Notes under the pieces: generated by a model | What the model was told of the DNA's origin: nothing | What the model saw: the letters and a program-made list of their open reading frames with translations, nothing else | Databases searched by the model: none | In this document: positions 17,910 through 25,310 of the stretch, piece after piece | Position numbering within the stretch: position 1 is the stretch's first letter | Layout of the letters: the number at the start of each line of letters is the position of its first letter | NCBI RefSeq assembly: GCF_007362475.1 | Contig: NZ_CP041687.1 | Coordinates: 2,418,001 to 2,482,000, forward strand | DNA length: 64,000 bases | Reading direction: 5' to 3' | Source: Chryseobacterium sp. SNU WT5 | Lineage (GTDB): Bacteria > Bacteroidota > Bacteroidia > Flavobacteriales > Weeksellaceae | Translations under genes and position numbers: made by a program

Positions 17910-17917
17910 TATATTTG
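17910..17917 (+). promoter_or_regulatory. -7 promoter element of the transposase
   Basis: TATATTTG matches TAnnTTTG, about 30 bp inside the left end and 21 nt before the ATG. It indicates a promoter adapted to Bacteroidota hosts. Confidence 0.5.
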
Positions 17918-17938
17918 TTTGATAATTAAATAATTGAG

Positions 17939-18844
17939 ATGAATATTTTTAGTTTTGGCGTAGAGTTTAGCAGTGAAGAGGATTGTATATCTCATTTCAA
18001 AGCAGAACGTGACAAAATTGGTGTTTCCTGCAAGTGCGGAAAAACTGATTTTTTTTGGATTAAAAGCAGATTAAGTTACGAGTGTAAATCTTGTAGAAAG
18101 CGAACTTCATTACGAAGTGGAACCATCATGGAGAATTCCAATTTGTCCTTTCTAGTTTGGTATAAAGCGATGTTTTTGATGAGTGCAACAAAAAAGGGAT
18201 TTTCTGCTAAAGAAATGCAAAGGCAATTAGGTTTGAAGCGCTATGAGCCAGTTTGGGCCATGATGCACAAATTGAGAAAAGCGATGGGAAAACGAGATGA
18301 AAGATACACTTTAGAGGGCATGATTGAAATGGATGAAGGGTATTTTACAGTTGAATCTAGAGAACTGGAACAAGAGAAAGGGATTCGTGGAAGAGGTGCA
18401 GTTGGAAAGCAAAATGTTGCAGTGATGGCGGAATCTACGCCATTAGAAAATATAGAAACGGGAGAGACATCGAAATCTTGTAGATATTTTAAAGCAATAG
18501 TATTAGAAGATCATACAGCAGAGGGAATTAATGAGACTATTAAAGAATCTTTGGCAGAATCCAGCATAGTTTTTACAGATCAAAGCACGTCATATGTTGA
18601 TATATCACAACTTGTAGAAATTCATATTTCAGAAAAATCTTCGAAAGAAACTACAAAAGATACTTTGCGTTGGGTTCACATATTTATCAGTAATGCGAAA
18701 AGGAATTTATTAGGAAATTACCACAAAATAAAACGCAAAAACCTTCAACTTTATCTAAATGAGTTTGTTCATAAGTTAAATCGGAGATATTTTGAAGATA
18801 AACTGTTCGATAGACTTGTGATAGCAAGCATTACAGGAGTATGA
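17939..18844 (+). CDS. IS1595-family transposase (ISXO2-like DDE domain)
   Basis: The 301-residue transposase starts with a zinc-ribbon: CKCGK near residue 33 and CKSCRK near 53. A helix-turn-helix-like stretch KEMQRQLGLKRYEPVWAMMHKLRKA follows. The ISXO2-type catalytic core has Asp in IEMDEGYF near residue 132 and Asp in VFTDQSTSY near 218. The expected third position falls in ISNAKRNLLGNYH, giving Asn-x-Lys in place of an acidic residue. From memory this is the DDNK layout of one IS1595 subgroup rather than a defect. The C-terminus has YLNEFVHKLNRR, as in relatives. The frame is intact. Confidence 0.9.
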   Translation: MNIFSFGVEFSSEEDCISHFKAERDKIGVSCKCGKTDFFWIKSRLSYECKSCRKRTSLRSGTIMENSNLSFLVWYKAMFLMSATKKGFSAKEMQRQLGLKRYEPVWAMMHKLRKAMGKRDERYTLEGMIEMDEGYFTVESRELEQEKGIRGRGAVGKQNVAVMAESTPLENIETGETSKSCRYFKAIVLEDHTAEGINETIKESLAESSIVFTDQSTSYVDISQLVEIHISEKSSKETTKDTLRWVHIFISNAKRNLLGNYHKIKRKNLQLYLNEFVHKLNRRYFEDKLFDRLVIASITGV

Positions 18845-18862
18845 TGAAAAACGGATATACAT

Positions 18863-18872
18863 ATTATTTTAT
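18863..18872. repeat. right direct repeat (candidate target duplication) of the IS
   Basis: ATTATTTTAT is identical to 17871-17880 and follows directly after the right inverted repeat. Confidence 0.7.
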
Positions 18873-18882
18873 ATTTATCGAG

Positions 18883-19746
18883 TTATTTTTTAATCAATGT
18901 ATAGATCTTTTTGATGGGAAAAAGCAAACAAACCACTACCAACCCAGCAATTATTCCGTACAAGAAATGTTTGGCCATTTCGGGAACATTTGGTAATAAA
19001 TGGTGAACTTCCGCTATGTTGTGATCGAAGATACCACCAGAAACCAATAATAATGCAATTGTTCCAATGATAGACAGTGCTTTAATAATAATTGGTAGAG
19101 CCTTTACTAAAAAATTTCCTAAGTCGTTAAAAAATCCTTTTCCGTGAGACTTTTTGATAAGTTTATATCCTGTATCATCCATTCTTACTATTACGGCTAC
19201 AATTCCATAAACGCCTACAGTGGCTAAAAGAGCTACAATAGAAACAGTAAGGATCTGAATGGCTAAGCTTTTATCTAGTACTGACCCCAAAGCAATAATT
19301 ACGATTTCCAATGATAAAATAAAATCTGTCGTAATAGCAGATTTTACTTTCGTTTTTTCTGCATCCACATCATTTTTGATCTCTTCAATTACCTCTACAT
19401 GTTTATCATTTTTATGAAACAGATATTCAATAATCTTTTCCACACCTTCGTAAGCAAGATAAAGTCCACCTAAGATTAAAATTATTTTAATCGCGGGTGG
19501 AAAAAGAACCTGTAATAAAAAAGCAATAGGGATAATGATCAGTTTGTTCACAAAGGAACCCTTGGTAATTGACCAAAGTACAGGAATTTCTCTGGAAGAT
19601 AGAAATCCAGTCGCTTTCTCTGCATTCACAGCTAAATCGTCACCCAAAATACCTGCGGTTTGTTTAGTAGCCACTTTCGAGGCAACAGCAACATCGTCCA
19701 TTAATGCTGCAATATCATCTAATATTGCGAAAAATCCTGAAGCCAT
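18883..19746 (-). CDS. DUF808 (YedI-type) membrane protein
   Basis: The 287-residue protein matches the DUF808/YedI family by its start, FFAILDDIAALMDDVAVASK, followed by KQTAGILGDDLAVNAEKATGF. About six hydrophobic segments follow, including FLLQVLFPPAIKIILILGGLYLA-like and late VVVCLLFPI stretches. It is an inner-membrane protein of unknown function. It converges on the insertion sequence and has 323 bp of non-coding DNA upstream. Confidence 0.88.
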   Translation of the reverse strand: MASGFFAILDDIAALMDDVAVASKVATKQTAGILGDDLAVNAEKATGFLSSREIPVLWSITKGSFVNKLIIIPIAFLLQVLFPPAIKIILILGGLYLAYEGVEKIIEYLFHKNDKHVEVIEEIKNDVDAEKTKVKSAITTDFILSLEIVIIALGSVLDKSLAIQILTVSIVALLATVGVYGIVAVIVRMDDTGYKLIKKSHGKGFFNDLGNFLVKALPIIIKALSIIGTIALLLVSGGIFDHNIAEVHHLLPNVPEMAKHFLYGIIAGLVVVCLLFPIKKIYTLIKK

Positions 19747-19913
19747 ATCTTTAATTATGCCACAAAAATAGATAATTTTGAAAGATGTAAGAGTTATTTT
19801 TTTGTAGAGAAATCATAAAAATTTTGACATCACTGAAATGTGGAAAAGATTATGGATTTATCGTTTTCAAATTAAATTAAAATTGCTATTTTCGCAGAAC
19901 AAAATTTTTACAA

Positions 19914-19991
19914 TTGAATCTGCATCAGTTATATTCACCAACAAAGGTATTCCAAGAGTTTGGAAATGTAATCGACGCTGAAAAAAAATAG
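19914..19991 (+). CDS. possible 25-residue micro-protein or gene remnant
   Basis: The frame TTG...TAG encodes 25 residues including HQLYSPTKVFQEFGNVIDAE. It lies 19 nt after a promoter-like element and stops one base before a strong terminator, so the unit would be about 130 nt long. It may be a small protein, the remnant of a longer gene, or chance coding in a small RNA. TTG starts are plausible here but unproven. I recognise no family. Confidence 0.25.
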   Translation: MNLHQLYSPTKVFQEFGNVIDAEKK

Positions 19992-20027
19992 AAAAAGCCG
20001 ACGATCAGAATGATTGTCGGCTTTTTT
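19992..20027 (+). terminator. strong terminator before purM
   Basis: AAAAAGCCGACGATCA pairs with TGATTGTCGGCTTTTT (one G-T pair) around a 3-base loop, with a T-run. No conventional plus-strand gene lies before it. Confidence 0.85.
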
Positions 20028-20069
20028 GTATAAAAATTAATAAATAACTAGAATTGATAAAATCTGAAA

Positions 20070-21059
20070 ATGAGCAATACTTATAAATCTGCAGGAGTTG
20101 ATAAAGAAGAAGGTTACAAGACCGTAGACAAAATAAAAGCAGCTGTTTCCGAAACTCATAATAAAAATGTACTAAACAATCTAGGTAGTTTCGGTGCTTT
20201 TTATGAGATCGCTGGTTACAAAAATCCTGTTTTGGTTAGCGGTACCGATGGAGTAGGAACAAAACTGAAAGTAGCTTTAGATTCTAAAAAATACGATTCT
20301 ATTGGCGTAGATTGTTTTGCAATGTGTGCCAATGATATTATTTGTCATGGAGCAAAACCATTATTTTTCCTGGATTATTTAGCTTGTGGCAAACTCGACG
20401 CTGATATCGCTGCAGAAATTGTTATGGGAATGGTAAAAGCCTGCAAAGACAACAATTGCGCATTAATTGGTGGAGAAACGGCAGAAATGCCTGGAATGTA
20501 TAAGCCGGGTGATTATGATGTTGCTGGATTTTGTGTAGGAATTGTAGAAAAAGAGGAGATTATTGACGGTTCTGGGATCAAGAAAGGATGTAAAATTATT
20601 GCATTGCCAAGTTCTGGATTTCACAGTAATGGATTTTCATTGGTAAGAAAAATATTCCCTGATTTTAACGAGGAGTTTGAAGGGAAACCGTTATATGAAA
20701 CGTTGCTTGTTCCTACAAGATTGTATTATCAGCCGATTCATAAGATTTTAGAAGAAGTTGCGCTATGCGGGATTGCCCATATTACAGGAGGTGGAATCAT
20801 TGAAAATATTCCTAGAATTATCCCAGAGAATTTATGTGCAACAATTGATGCTTCTAAAATAAAAATTCCTTCCATCATGCTTGAATTGGAAAAGAGGGGG
20901 AATATTGACCGCATGGAAATGTATGGAACTTTTAATATGGGTGTAGGAATGGTGATTGTGATTGATGAAATTCATGCAGAAAAAGTTTTGAATCTTGCTA
21001 CTGATGCTTACGAGATCGGTGAAATTACAGAAGGTCCAGAGAAAATACAATTCATCTAA
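20070..21059 (+). CDS. purM: phosphoribosylformylglycinamidine cyclo-ligase
   Basis: PurM (AIR synthetase) closes the imidazole ring, turning FGAM into AIR with ATP. The 329 residues show YKSAGVDKEEGYKTVDKI at the start, VLVSGTDGVGTKLKVAL near 52-68, CANDIICHGAKPLFFLDY near 87-104, LIGGETAEMPGMY near 133-145 and AHITGGGIIENIPR near 233-246. The C-terminal half has the MGVGMVIVI strand. It opens the purine gene row and purN follows 83 bp later. Confidence 0.96.
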   Translation: MSNTYKSAGVDKEEGYKTVDKIKAAVSETHNKNVLNNLGSFGAFYEIAGYKNPVLVSGTDGVGTKLKVALDSKKYDSIGVDCFAMCANDIICHGAKPLFFLDYLACGKLDADIAAEIVMGMVKACKDNNCALIGGETAEMPGMYKPGDYDVAGFCVGIVEKEEIIDGSGIKKGCKIIALPSSGFHSNGFSLVRKIFPDFNEEFEGKPLYETLLVPTRLYYQPIHKILEEVALCGIAHITGGGIIENIPRIIPENLCATIDASKIKIPSIMLELEKRGNIDRMEMYGTFNMGVGMVIVIDEIHAEKVLNLATDAYEIGEITEGPEKIQFI

Positions 21060-21142
21060 GAATTTAATCTATAAATGTTTCATAGACAATACATAATGAT
21101 GTTGGTAAACTGTTACATTAATAAATTGGTACCTTAATCATA

Positions 21143-21712
21143 ATGAAAAATATTGTTGTTTTAGTTTCAGGAGGCGGAACAAATTTGCAAAGAATCATCG
21201 ATTGCATTGAAAATGGAGAAATTCCGAACGCAAGAATTTCTTTGGTCATTGCAGATCGGGAATGTTTTGGTTTGGTAAGAGCGAGAAACCACAACATTGC
21301 TGCTCAACTAATCCCAAGAGGCAAATCTTTCTCCGCGGAACTAAAAAATGCTCTTCCAGAACACACCGATTTAATTGTCCTTGCTGGATTCTTATCCATT
21401 TTAAATAAAGAATTCTGTGAATCGTTTAATGGAAAGATTATTAATATTCATCCAGCCTTATTGCCGAAATATGGAGGGAAAGGAATGTGGGGACATCATG
21501 TTCATGAAGCGGTTTTAGCTGCAAATGAAAAACAAAGTGGTGCAACTGTACATTATGTAAATGCGGAGATTGACGAAGGGCAGATTATTTTACAGAAATC
21601 TTTTGAAATTGCACCTAACGAAACATTAGAATCATTGGCAAAGAAAATTCATGAGGTAGAATTTGAAATATTTCCAAGGGCCATTAATAAAGTTCTAGGA
21701 ATTCCCCTCTAG
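21143..21712 (+). CDS. purN: phosphoribosylglycinamide formyltransferase
   Basis: PurN transfers a formyl group from 10-formyl-THF to GAR. The protein (189 residues) has VLVSGGGTNLQRIID at the start, VLAGFLSILNKEFC, and the catalytic block NIHPALLPKYGGKGMWG with Asn and His, followed by SGATVHYVNAEIDEGQIILQ with the active-site Asp. The last codons and the TAG stop lie inside the left palindromic repeat of the DUF559 cassette. The C-terminal IPL and the stop were therefore probably supplied by the insertion. The catalytic part is unaffected. Confidence 0.95.
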   Translation: MKNIVVLVSGGGTNLQRIIDCIENGEIPNARISLVIADRECFGLVRARNHNIAAQLIPRGKSFSAELKNALPEHTDLIVLAGFLSILNKEFCESFNGKIINIHPALLPKYGGKGMWGHHVHEAVLAANEKQSGATVHYVNAEIDEGQIILQKSFEIAPNETLESLAKKIHEVEFEIFPRAINKVLGIPL

Positions 21713-21739
21713 TAAGAGGGGTGTCCGAAGGACGGGGTG
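21702..21739 (+). repeat. left REP-like palindromic repeat
   Basis: CCCCTC (21704-21709) pairs with GAGGGG (21716-21721). Then GTCC-GAA-GGAC (21723-21733) forms a second small hairpin, and GGGGTG (21734-21739) ends the unit. The purN stop codon is the loop start of the first hairpin. Confidence 0.8.
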
Positions 21740-21752
21740 TGTATTTGTTAAT

Positions 21753-22169
21753 ATGGATAGAAAGCTATTAACACGTATTGACGGAGTAGAAATCTTTCGA
21801 AGAAAAATAGAAGTGCTTCCAAAGAACAAAGAACTTTTAGCCAGATCACGAAGTTTAAGAAAAGGCTATGTTTTGTCAGAAGTTATATTTTGGAAACAGG
21901 TTAAAAGTAAAGATTTTCATCAAATTGATTTTGACAGACAAAGAATAATTGGAAATTATATTGTTGATTTCTATATTAAATCTTTAGGACTTGTTATAGA
22001 AATAGATGGTTCAAGTCATGATGATAAAGAAGAATATGATGGAAGAAGACAATTGTTTTTTGAGAGATTAAATTTGAAAGTTTATAGAATTTTAGATTTT
22101 AGAGTTAAGCATGATTTAGCAAATGTCATGAAAGAATTAGAAGAATATATTATAGAGTATTTCTCATAA
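21753..22169 (+). CDS. DUF559 endonuclease-like protein (Vsr/PD-(D/E)XK fold)
   Basis: The 138-residue protein belongs to the DUF559 family, related to very-short-patch repair endonucleases. Residues 20-50 are basic (KNKELLARSRSLRKGYVLSE). The nuclease core has FWKQVKSKDF, FDRQRIIGNYIVDFYI with the catalytic Asp near residue 73, and LVIEIDGSSHD near 81-91 with the Glu-x-Asp pair. RRQLFFERLNLKVYRI completes the core. No other domain is present. It sits 40 bp after purN between inverted repeats. Whether it cuts DNA, helps the repeats spread, or acts in repair is not known. Confidence 0.85.
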   Translation: MDRKLLTRIDGVEIFRRKIEVLPKNKELLARSRSLRKGYVLSEVIFWKQVKSKDFHQIDFDRQRIIGNYIVDFYIKSLGLVIEIDGSSHDDKEEYDGRRQLFFERLNLKVYRILDFRVKHDLANVMKELEEYIIEYFS

Positions 22170-22179
22170 TTATAGCAAA

Positions 22180-22220
22180 CACCCCGCCTTCGGCACCCCT
22201 CTTTCAAAAAGAGGGGAATT
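22180..22220 (-). repeat. right REP-like palindromic repeat, inverted copy
   Basis: On the minus strand it reads CCCCTCTTT-TTG-AAAGAGGGG, then GCC-GAA-GGC, then GGGGTG. Compared with the left copy, the second hairpin has lost one base from each arm (T and A), so pairing is kept. Confidence 0.8.
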
Positions 22221-22265
22221 GTACAAGAAAATAAAGTATTAAATAAAAAGTAAAAAGAAAGAAAA

Positions 22266-23783
22266 ATGTCAAAAAAAAGAGCGCTAATCTCTGTTTCCGA
22301 TAAATCCGGTCTCATTGATTTTGCAAAATTTTTAGAAGCAAACAATTACGAATTAATTTCCACTGGAGGAACTTTTAAACATTTAAAAGAAGCAGGTTTA
22401 AATCCAATTCAGATTGATGAAGTAACCAATTTCCCTGAAATGCTGGACGGCAGAGTGAAGACTTTACATCCGAAAGTACATGGTGGGTTGTTAGCAGTTC
22501 GTGATAATGATCAACACATTTCTACCGTGCAGGAACACAATATTGAGTTGATAGACATGGTTATTGTCAATCTTTATCCGTTTTTTGCCCATGCTAACAC
22601 CAATATTTCTTTAGAGGAAAAAGTAGAGTTCATCGATATCGGCGGACCTTCTATGTTACGCTCTGGGGCGAAAAACTTTCAGTCAGTTGCTGTAGTTACA
22701 GATGTGCAAGACTATGCCATCATTCAAAAAGAAATGTCCGAATCGGGAGATACGACTTTAGAAACAAGAAAGAAATTAGCGGGTAAAGTATTTAATCTTA
22801 CTGCTGCGTACGATGCTGCAATCTCACAAATGCTTTTAGATGAAGATTATCCACACTATTTAAACGCTTCTTATCAAAAAGTTTCTGACTTACGATATGG
22901 CGAAAATCCACATCAAACCGCTGCCTATTATGTTTCTACAACCGAAAACGGTGCGATGAAAGATTTCGAAATTTTGGGAGGTAAAGAATTATCTTTCAAT
23001 AATCTGAGAGATATGGATTTATGCTGGAAGGTGGTTAATGAATTTAAAGATGAAATGGCTTGCTGCGCAGTAAAACATTCAACACCATGTGGCGTTGCAA
23101 TTGGAACATCAGCGGTAGCAACTTATAAGAAAACTTTCGAATGTGATCCAATTTCTATTTTTGGAGGAATTATTGGTATGAACTTTAAAGTAGATTTAGC
23201 GACTGCCGAAGAGTTAAACAAAACATTTTTAGAAATCGTAATGGCTCCGGATTTTGATGAAGATGCAATCGCTTTTCTAAAAACAAAGAAGAATCTGAGA
23301 ATTATTAAAATTAAAAACTCAGTTTCTGACAGTCAAGCTTGGGTGAAGATCGATGGTGGAATGTTAGTTCAGGATAATGATAATCAATTCTCTGAAGATA
23401 TTAAAGTAGTTACCGATAAAAAGCCAACCGAAGAACAGGAAAAAGCTTTATTATTTGCTCAGCGAGTGGTAAAATATGTAAAATCTAATGCAATCGTAGT
23501 TTCCAATGGTGTACAGGCTTTGGGAATTGGAGGTGGTCAGGTGAATAGGATTTGGGCAACGCAACACGCGATTGAAAGAGCGAAAGTGAAGTTTGATGGA
23601 GACCTCGTTCTGGCTTCAGATGCATTTTTCCCTTTCCGTGATGTGGTAGAGTTCTGTGCGAAGGAAGGAATTAAAGCCATTATTCAACCTGGTGGAAGTA
23701 TGAAGGATCAGGAAAGTATCGATGCAGCAAACGAGTATGAGATTCCGATGATGTTGACGGGAATGCGTCATTTCTTGCATTGA
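22266..23783 (+). CDS. purH: bifunctional AICAR formyltransferase / IMP cyclohydrolase
   Basis: PurH carries out the last two steps to IMP. The N-terminal cyclohydrolase domain (about 1-195) shows [48 protein letters not shown] and the [15 protein letters not shown] loop. The C-terminal transformylase (about 196-505) shows [27 protein letters not shown] with the catalytic Lys-His, [19 protein letters not shown] and [12 protein letters not shown]. At 505 residues it is full length. It follows the DUF559 cassette and precedes purD. Confidence 0.97.
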   Translation: MSKKRALISVSDKSGLIDFAKFLEANNYELISTGGTFKHLKEAGLNPIQIDEVTNFPEMLDGRVKTLHPKVHGGLLAVRDNDQHISTVQEHNIELIDMVIVNLYPFFAHANTNISLEEKVEFIDIGGPSMLRSGAKNFQSVAVVTDVQDYAIIQKEMSESGDTTLETRKKLAGKVFNLTAAYDAAISQMLLDEDYPHYLNASYQKVSDLRYGENPHQTAAYYVSTTENGAMKDFEILGGKELSFNNLRDMDLCWKVVNEFKDEMACCAVKHSTPCGVAIGTSAVATYKKTFECDPISIFGGIIGMNFKVDLATAEELNKTFLEIVMAPDFDEDAIAFLKTKKNLRIIKIKNSVSDSQAWVKIDGGMLVQDNDNQFSEDIKVVTDKKPTEEQEKALLFAQRVVKYVKSNAIVVSNGVQALGIGGGQVNRIWATQHAIERAKVKFDGDLVLASDAFFPFRDVVEFCAKEGIKAIIQPGGSMKDQESIDAANEYEIPMMLTGMRHFLH

Positions 23784-23824
23784 TTTTGCTACATATTATT
23801 TTAGAGATTTTTTTTTCAACTAAA

Positions 23825-23855
23825 TTGAAAATCCATTCTCAAATTAGTAAATTTG
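23825..23855 (+). promoter_or_regulatory. promoter of purD
   Basis: TTG at 23825-23827, a 20-bp spacer and TAAATTTG at 23848-23855 match the Bacteroidota pattern. PurD therefore need not depend on the purH transcript. Confidence 0.6.
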
Positions 23856-23880
23856 TAGAATTCAAAATAAACAGATAAAA

Positions 23881-25119
23881 ATGAAAATATTAATAGTAGG
23901 AAATGGCGCCAGAGAATCTGCGATCGCTATGAAGCTGAAAAGTGACAAAAGAATTTCTAAGATGTATTTCGCTCAGGGAAATGCAACTACTGATTCAATA
24001 GGACAAAACGTTTACGAAGATAGTGTGGAAGGACTTCGCGATTTTGCTATTAAAGAAAGAATCGATCTTACCATCGTTGGCCCGGAAGCGCCTTTGGTTG
24101 CAGGTATTGTTGATGAATTTAAAGCACATAATCTTAAGATTTTCGGACCAAGAAAAAGAACTGCAGAATTAGAGGGGAGTAAAGCCTTTTCTAAGAAATT
24201 CATGCAGACTCATAATATCAAAACTGCCAAAGCGGTGGTGTTTGACGCGTATCAGGAAGCAATTGACTATGTAAGAACCCAACCGTTTCCATTAGTAATA
24301 AAAGCCAGTGGTTTAGCAGGAGGTAAAGGAGTGGTTATTGCAGATGATCTTGCAGAAGCAGAATCTACAATTCATCAGTTCATGATCGAAAGAATTTACG
24401 GAGATGCCGGTATTCAACTGGTTATTGAAGAATATTTGAGAGGTTTTGAAGCTTCCATTATTGCCTTTTCCAATGGGGAAAAATTGTTTCCATGTATTCC
24501 GGTGAAAGACTATAAAAAAGCAGGAACAGGTGATACAGGTCCTAATACAGGAGGAATGGGTAGCGTGGCACCAAGCCCTGAATTTACGGAAGAACACCAT
24601 AGAGATTTTGAAGAAAATATCTTAAAACCAACTTTAGAAGGACTTCACGCTTATAACATTCGATTCAAAGGTTTCATCTTTTTTGGTCTCATGATTACAG
24701 AAAATGGGACGTATTTGTTGGAATACAACATGAGATTAGGTGATCCAGAGACACAGTCGATAATGGCATTATTAGAAAATAATTTGTTCGATGTGATCAC
24801 GGATTGTTTAGCAGGGAATGATATTGAACTGAAATTCAGCGACAAAAAAGCAGTTTGTTTAGTGATGTGTTCAGGTGGTTATCCCAGACAGATCGAAACA
24901 GGCTTTGAGATCAGAAATATCGACAAAGTACACGAAAGCCAAGTGCTGTTTGCCGGTGCCAGAATGAAAGGTGACAAAGTGGTTACTTCTGGTGGTCGGG
25001 TGCTAAGCTTAGTTGCAACAGGTGATACGTTCGAAGAAGCTCGTAAGAAAGTTTACGAAGATGCCCGAACCATTCATTTCGATTACGAGACCTATAGAGA
25101 AGATATCGGTAAGTTTTAA
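23881..25119 (+). CDS. purD: phosphoribosylamine-glycine ligase
   Basis: PurD (GAR synthetase) joins phosphoribosylamine and glycine with ATP. The 412-residue protein has the N-terminal KILIVGNGARESAIAMKL, IVGPEAPLVAGIVDEF, the ATP-grasp region with FGPRKRTAELEGSKAFSK, VIKASGLAGGKGVVIAD and DTGPNTGGMGSVAPSP, and the metal site EYNMRLGDPETQ. The C-terminal domain has VCLVMCSGGYPRQ. It is slightly shorter than the E. coli enzyme but complete. It ends at a clear terminator followed by a repeat. Confidence 0.97.
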   Translation: MKILIVGNGARESAIAMKLKSDKRISKMYFAQGNATTDSIGQNVYEDSVEGLRDFAIKERIDLTIVGPEAPLVAGIVDEFKAHNLKIFGPRKRTAELEGSKAFSKKFMQTHNIKTAKAVVFDAYQEAIDYVRTQPFPLVIKASGLAGGKGVVIADDLAEAESTIHQFMIERIYGDAGIQLVIEEYLRGFEASIIAFSNGEKLFPCIPVKDYKKAGTGDTGPNTGGMGSVAPSPEFTEEHHRDFEENILKPTLEGLHAYNIRFKGFIFFGLMITENGTYLLEYNMRLGDPETQSIMALLENNLFDVITDCLAGNDIELKFSDKKAVCLVMCSGGYPRQIETGFEIRNIDKVHESQVLFAGARMKGDKVVTSGGRVLSLVATGDTFEEARKKVYEDARTIHFDYETYREDIGKF

Positions 25120-25124
25120 TAGAT

Positions 25125-25146
25125 AAGACGTGGTTTTCCACGTCTT
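25125..25146 (+). terminator. purD terminator
   Basis: AAGACGTGG pairs with CCACGTCTT around a short T-rich loop and a long T-run follows. Confidence 0.85.
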
Positions 25147-25163
25147 TTTTTTATATTTTTTTA

Positions 25164-25253
25164 GGAGCCGGGAACCTGCTCTTCGTTACAATTCCTCATT
25201 TCGGCGCTAGCTTCGCTCGCGCCTCATTCCGGGATTAGGGCTAGGGATCTGGG
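25164..25253. repeat. intergenic repeat with GC-rich hairpin
   Basis: This block between purD and guaA has GGGAACCTGCTCTTCG, a hairpin GGCGC...GCGCC with inner AGC/GCT arms (25203-25223), then CATTCCGGGATTAGGGCTAG. It is more GC-rich than its surroundings and codes for nothing. From memory the layout (CCTGCT...hairpin...GGGCTAGGG) matches a repeat family common between genes in Chryseobacterium relatives. The stretch at 59-140 may be a decayed cousin. Confidence 0.55.
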
Positions 25254-25310
25254 TTTCTACTCAATTTTATTTAGTTAAATTATTCATCAACATAGTCAAC
25301 ACAAATACAT

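Larger units (their letters stand above)
17881..18862 (+). mobile_element. complete insertion sequence, IS1595 family
   Basis: The element is about 982 bp. Its ends are ATGTATGTCCGT at 17881-17892 and, inverted, ATGTATATCCGT at 18851-18862 (11 of 12 bases agree). Identical 10-bp direct repeats flank it and it encodes one intact transposase. It landed in the T-rich tail of the terminator after the NTF2-like gene, where it breaks no gene. Intact ends and frame suggest recent or maintained activity. The ends are my reading; comparison with other copies would fix them. Confidence 0.8.
19747..20069. other. 323-bp intergenic region with promoter-like element, micro-ORF and terminator
   Basis: Between the DUF808 gene and purM there is a near-consensus -7 element TATTTTCG at 19887-19894, a 25-codon frame opening with TTG at 19914, and a strong terminator at 19992-20027. 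The left part (19747-19880) is AT-rich and shows nothing else. The arrangement looks like a very short transcription unit. Confidence 0.5.
21700..22220. mobile_element. candidate non-autonomous or REP-linked cassette carrying a DUF559 nuclease
   Basis: A single gene (DUF559 nuclease) is framed by two inverted copies of a palindromic repeat and inserted between purN and purH. The outermost bases are AATTCCCC and GGGGAATT. The design recalls REP elements with an associated gene (as with RAYT genes), but the associated protein here is a Vsr-like nuclease, not a transposase. That the unit moves is inferred from its position inside an otherwise continuous purine gene row. No target duplication is evident. 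Confidence 0.55.

Noticed and set aside
24012-24845. Several antisense frames within purD
   Set aside because: They are mirror frames of a conserved gene without start signals or family features.
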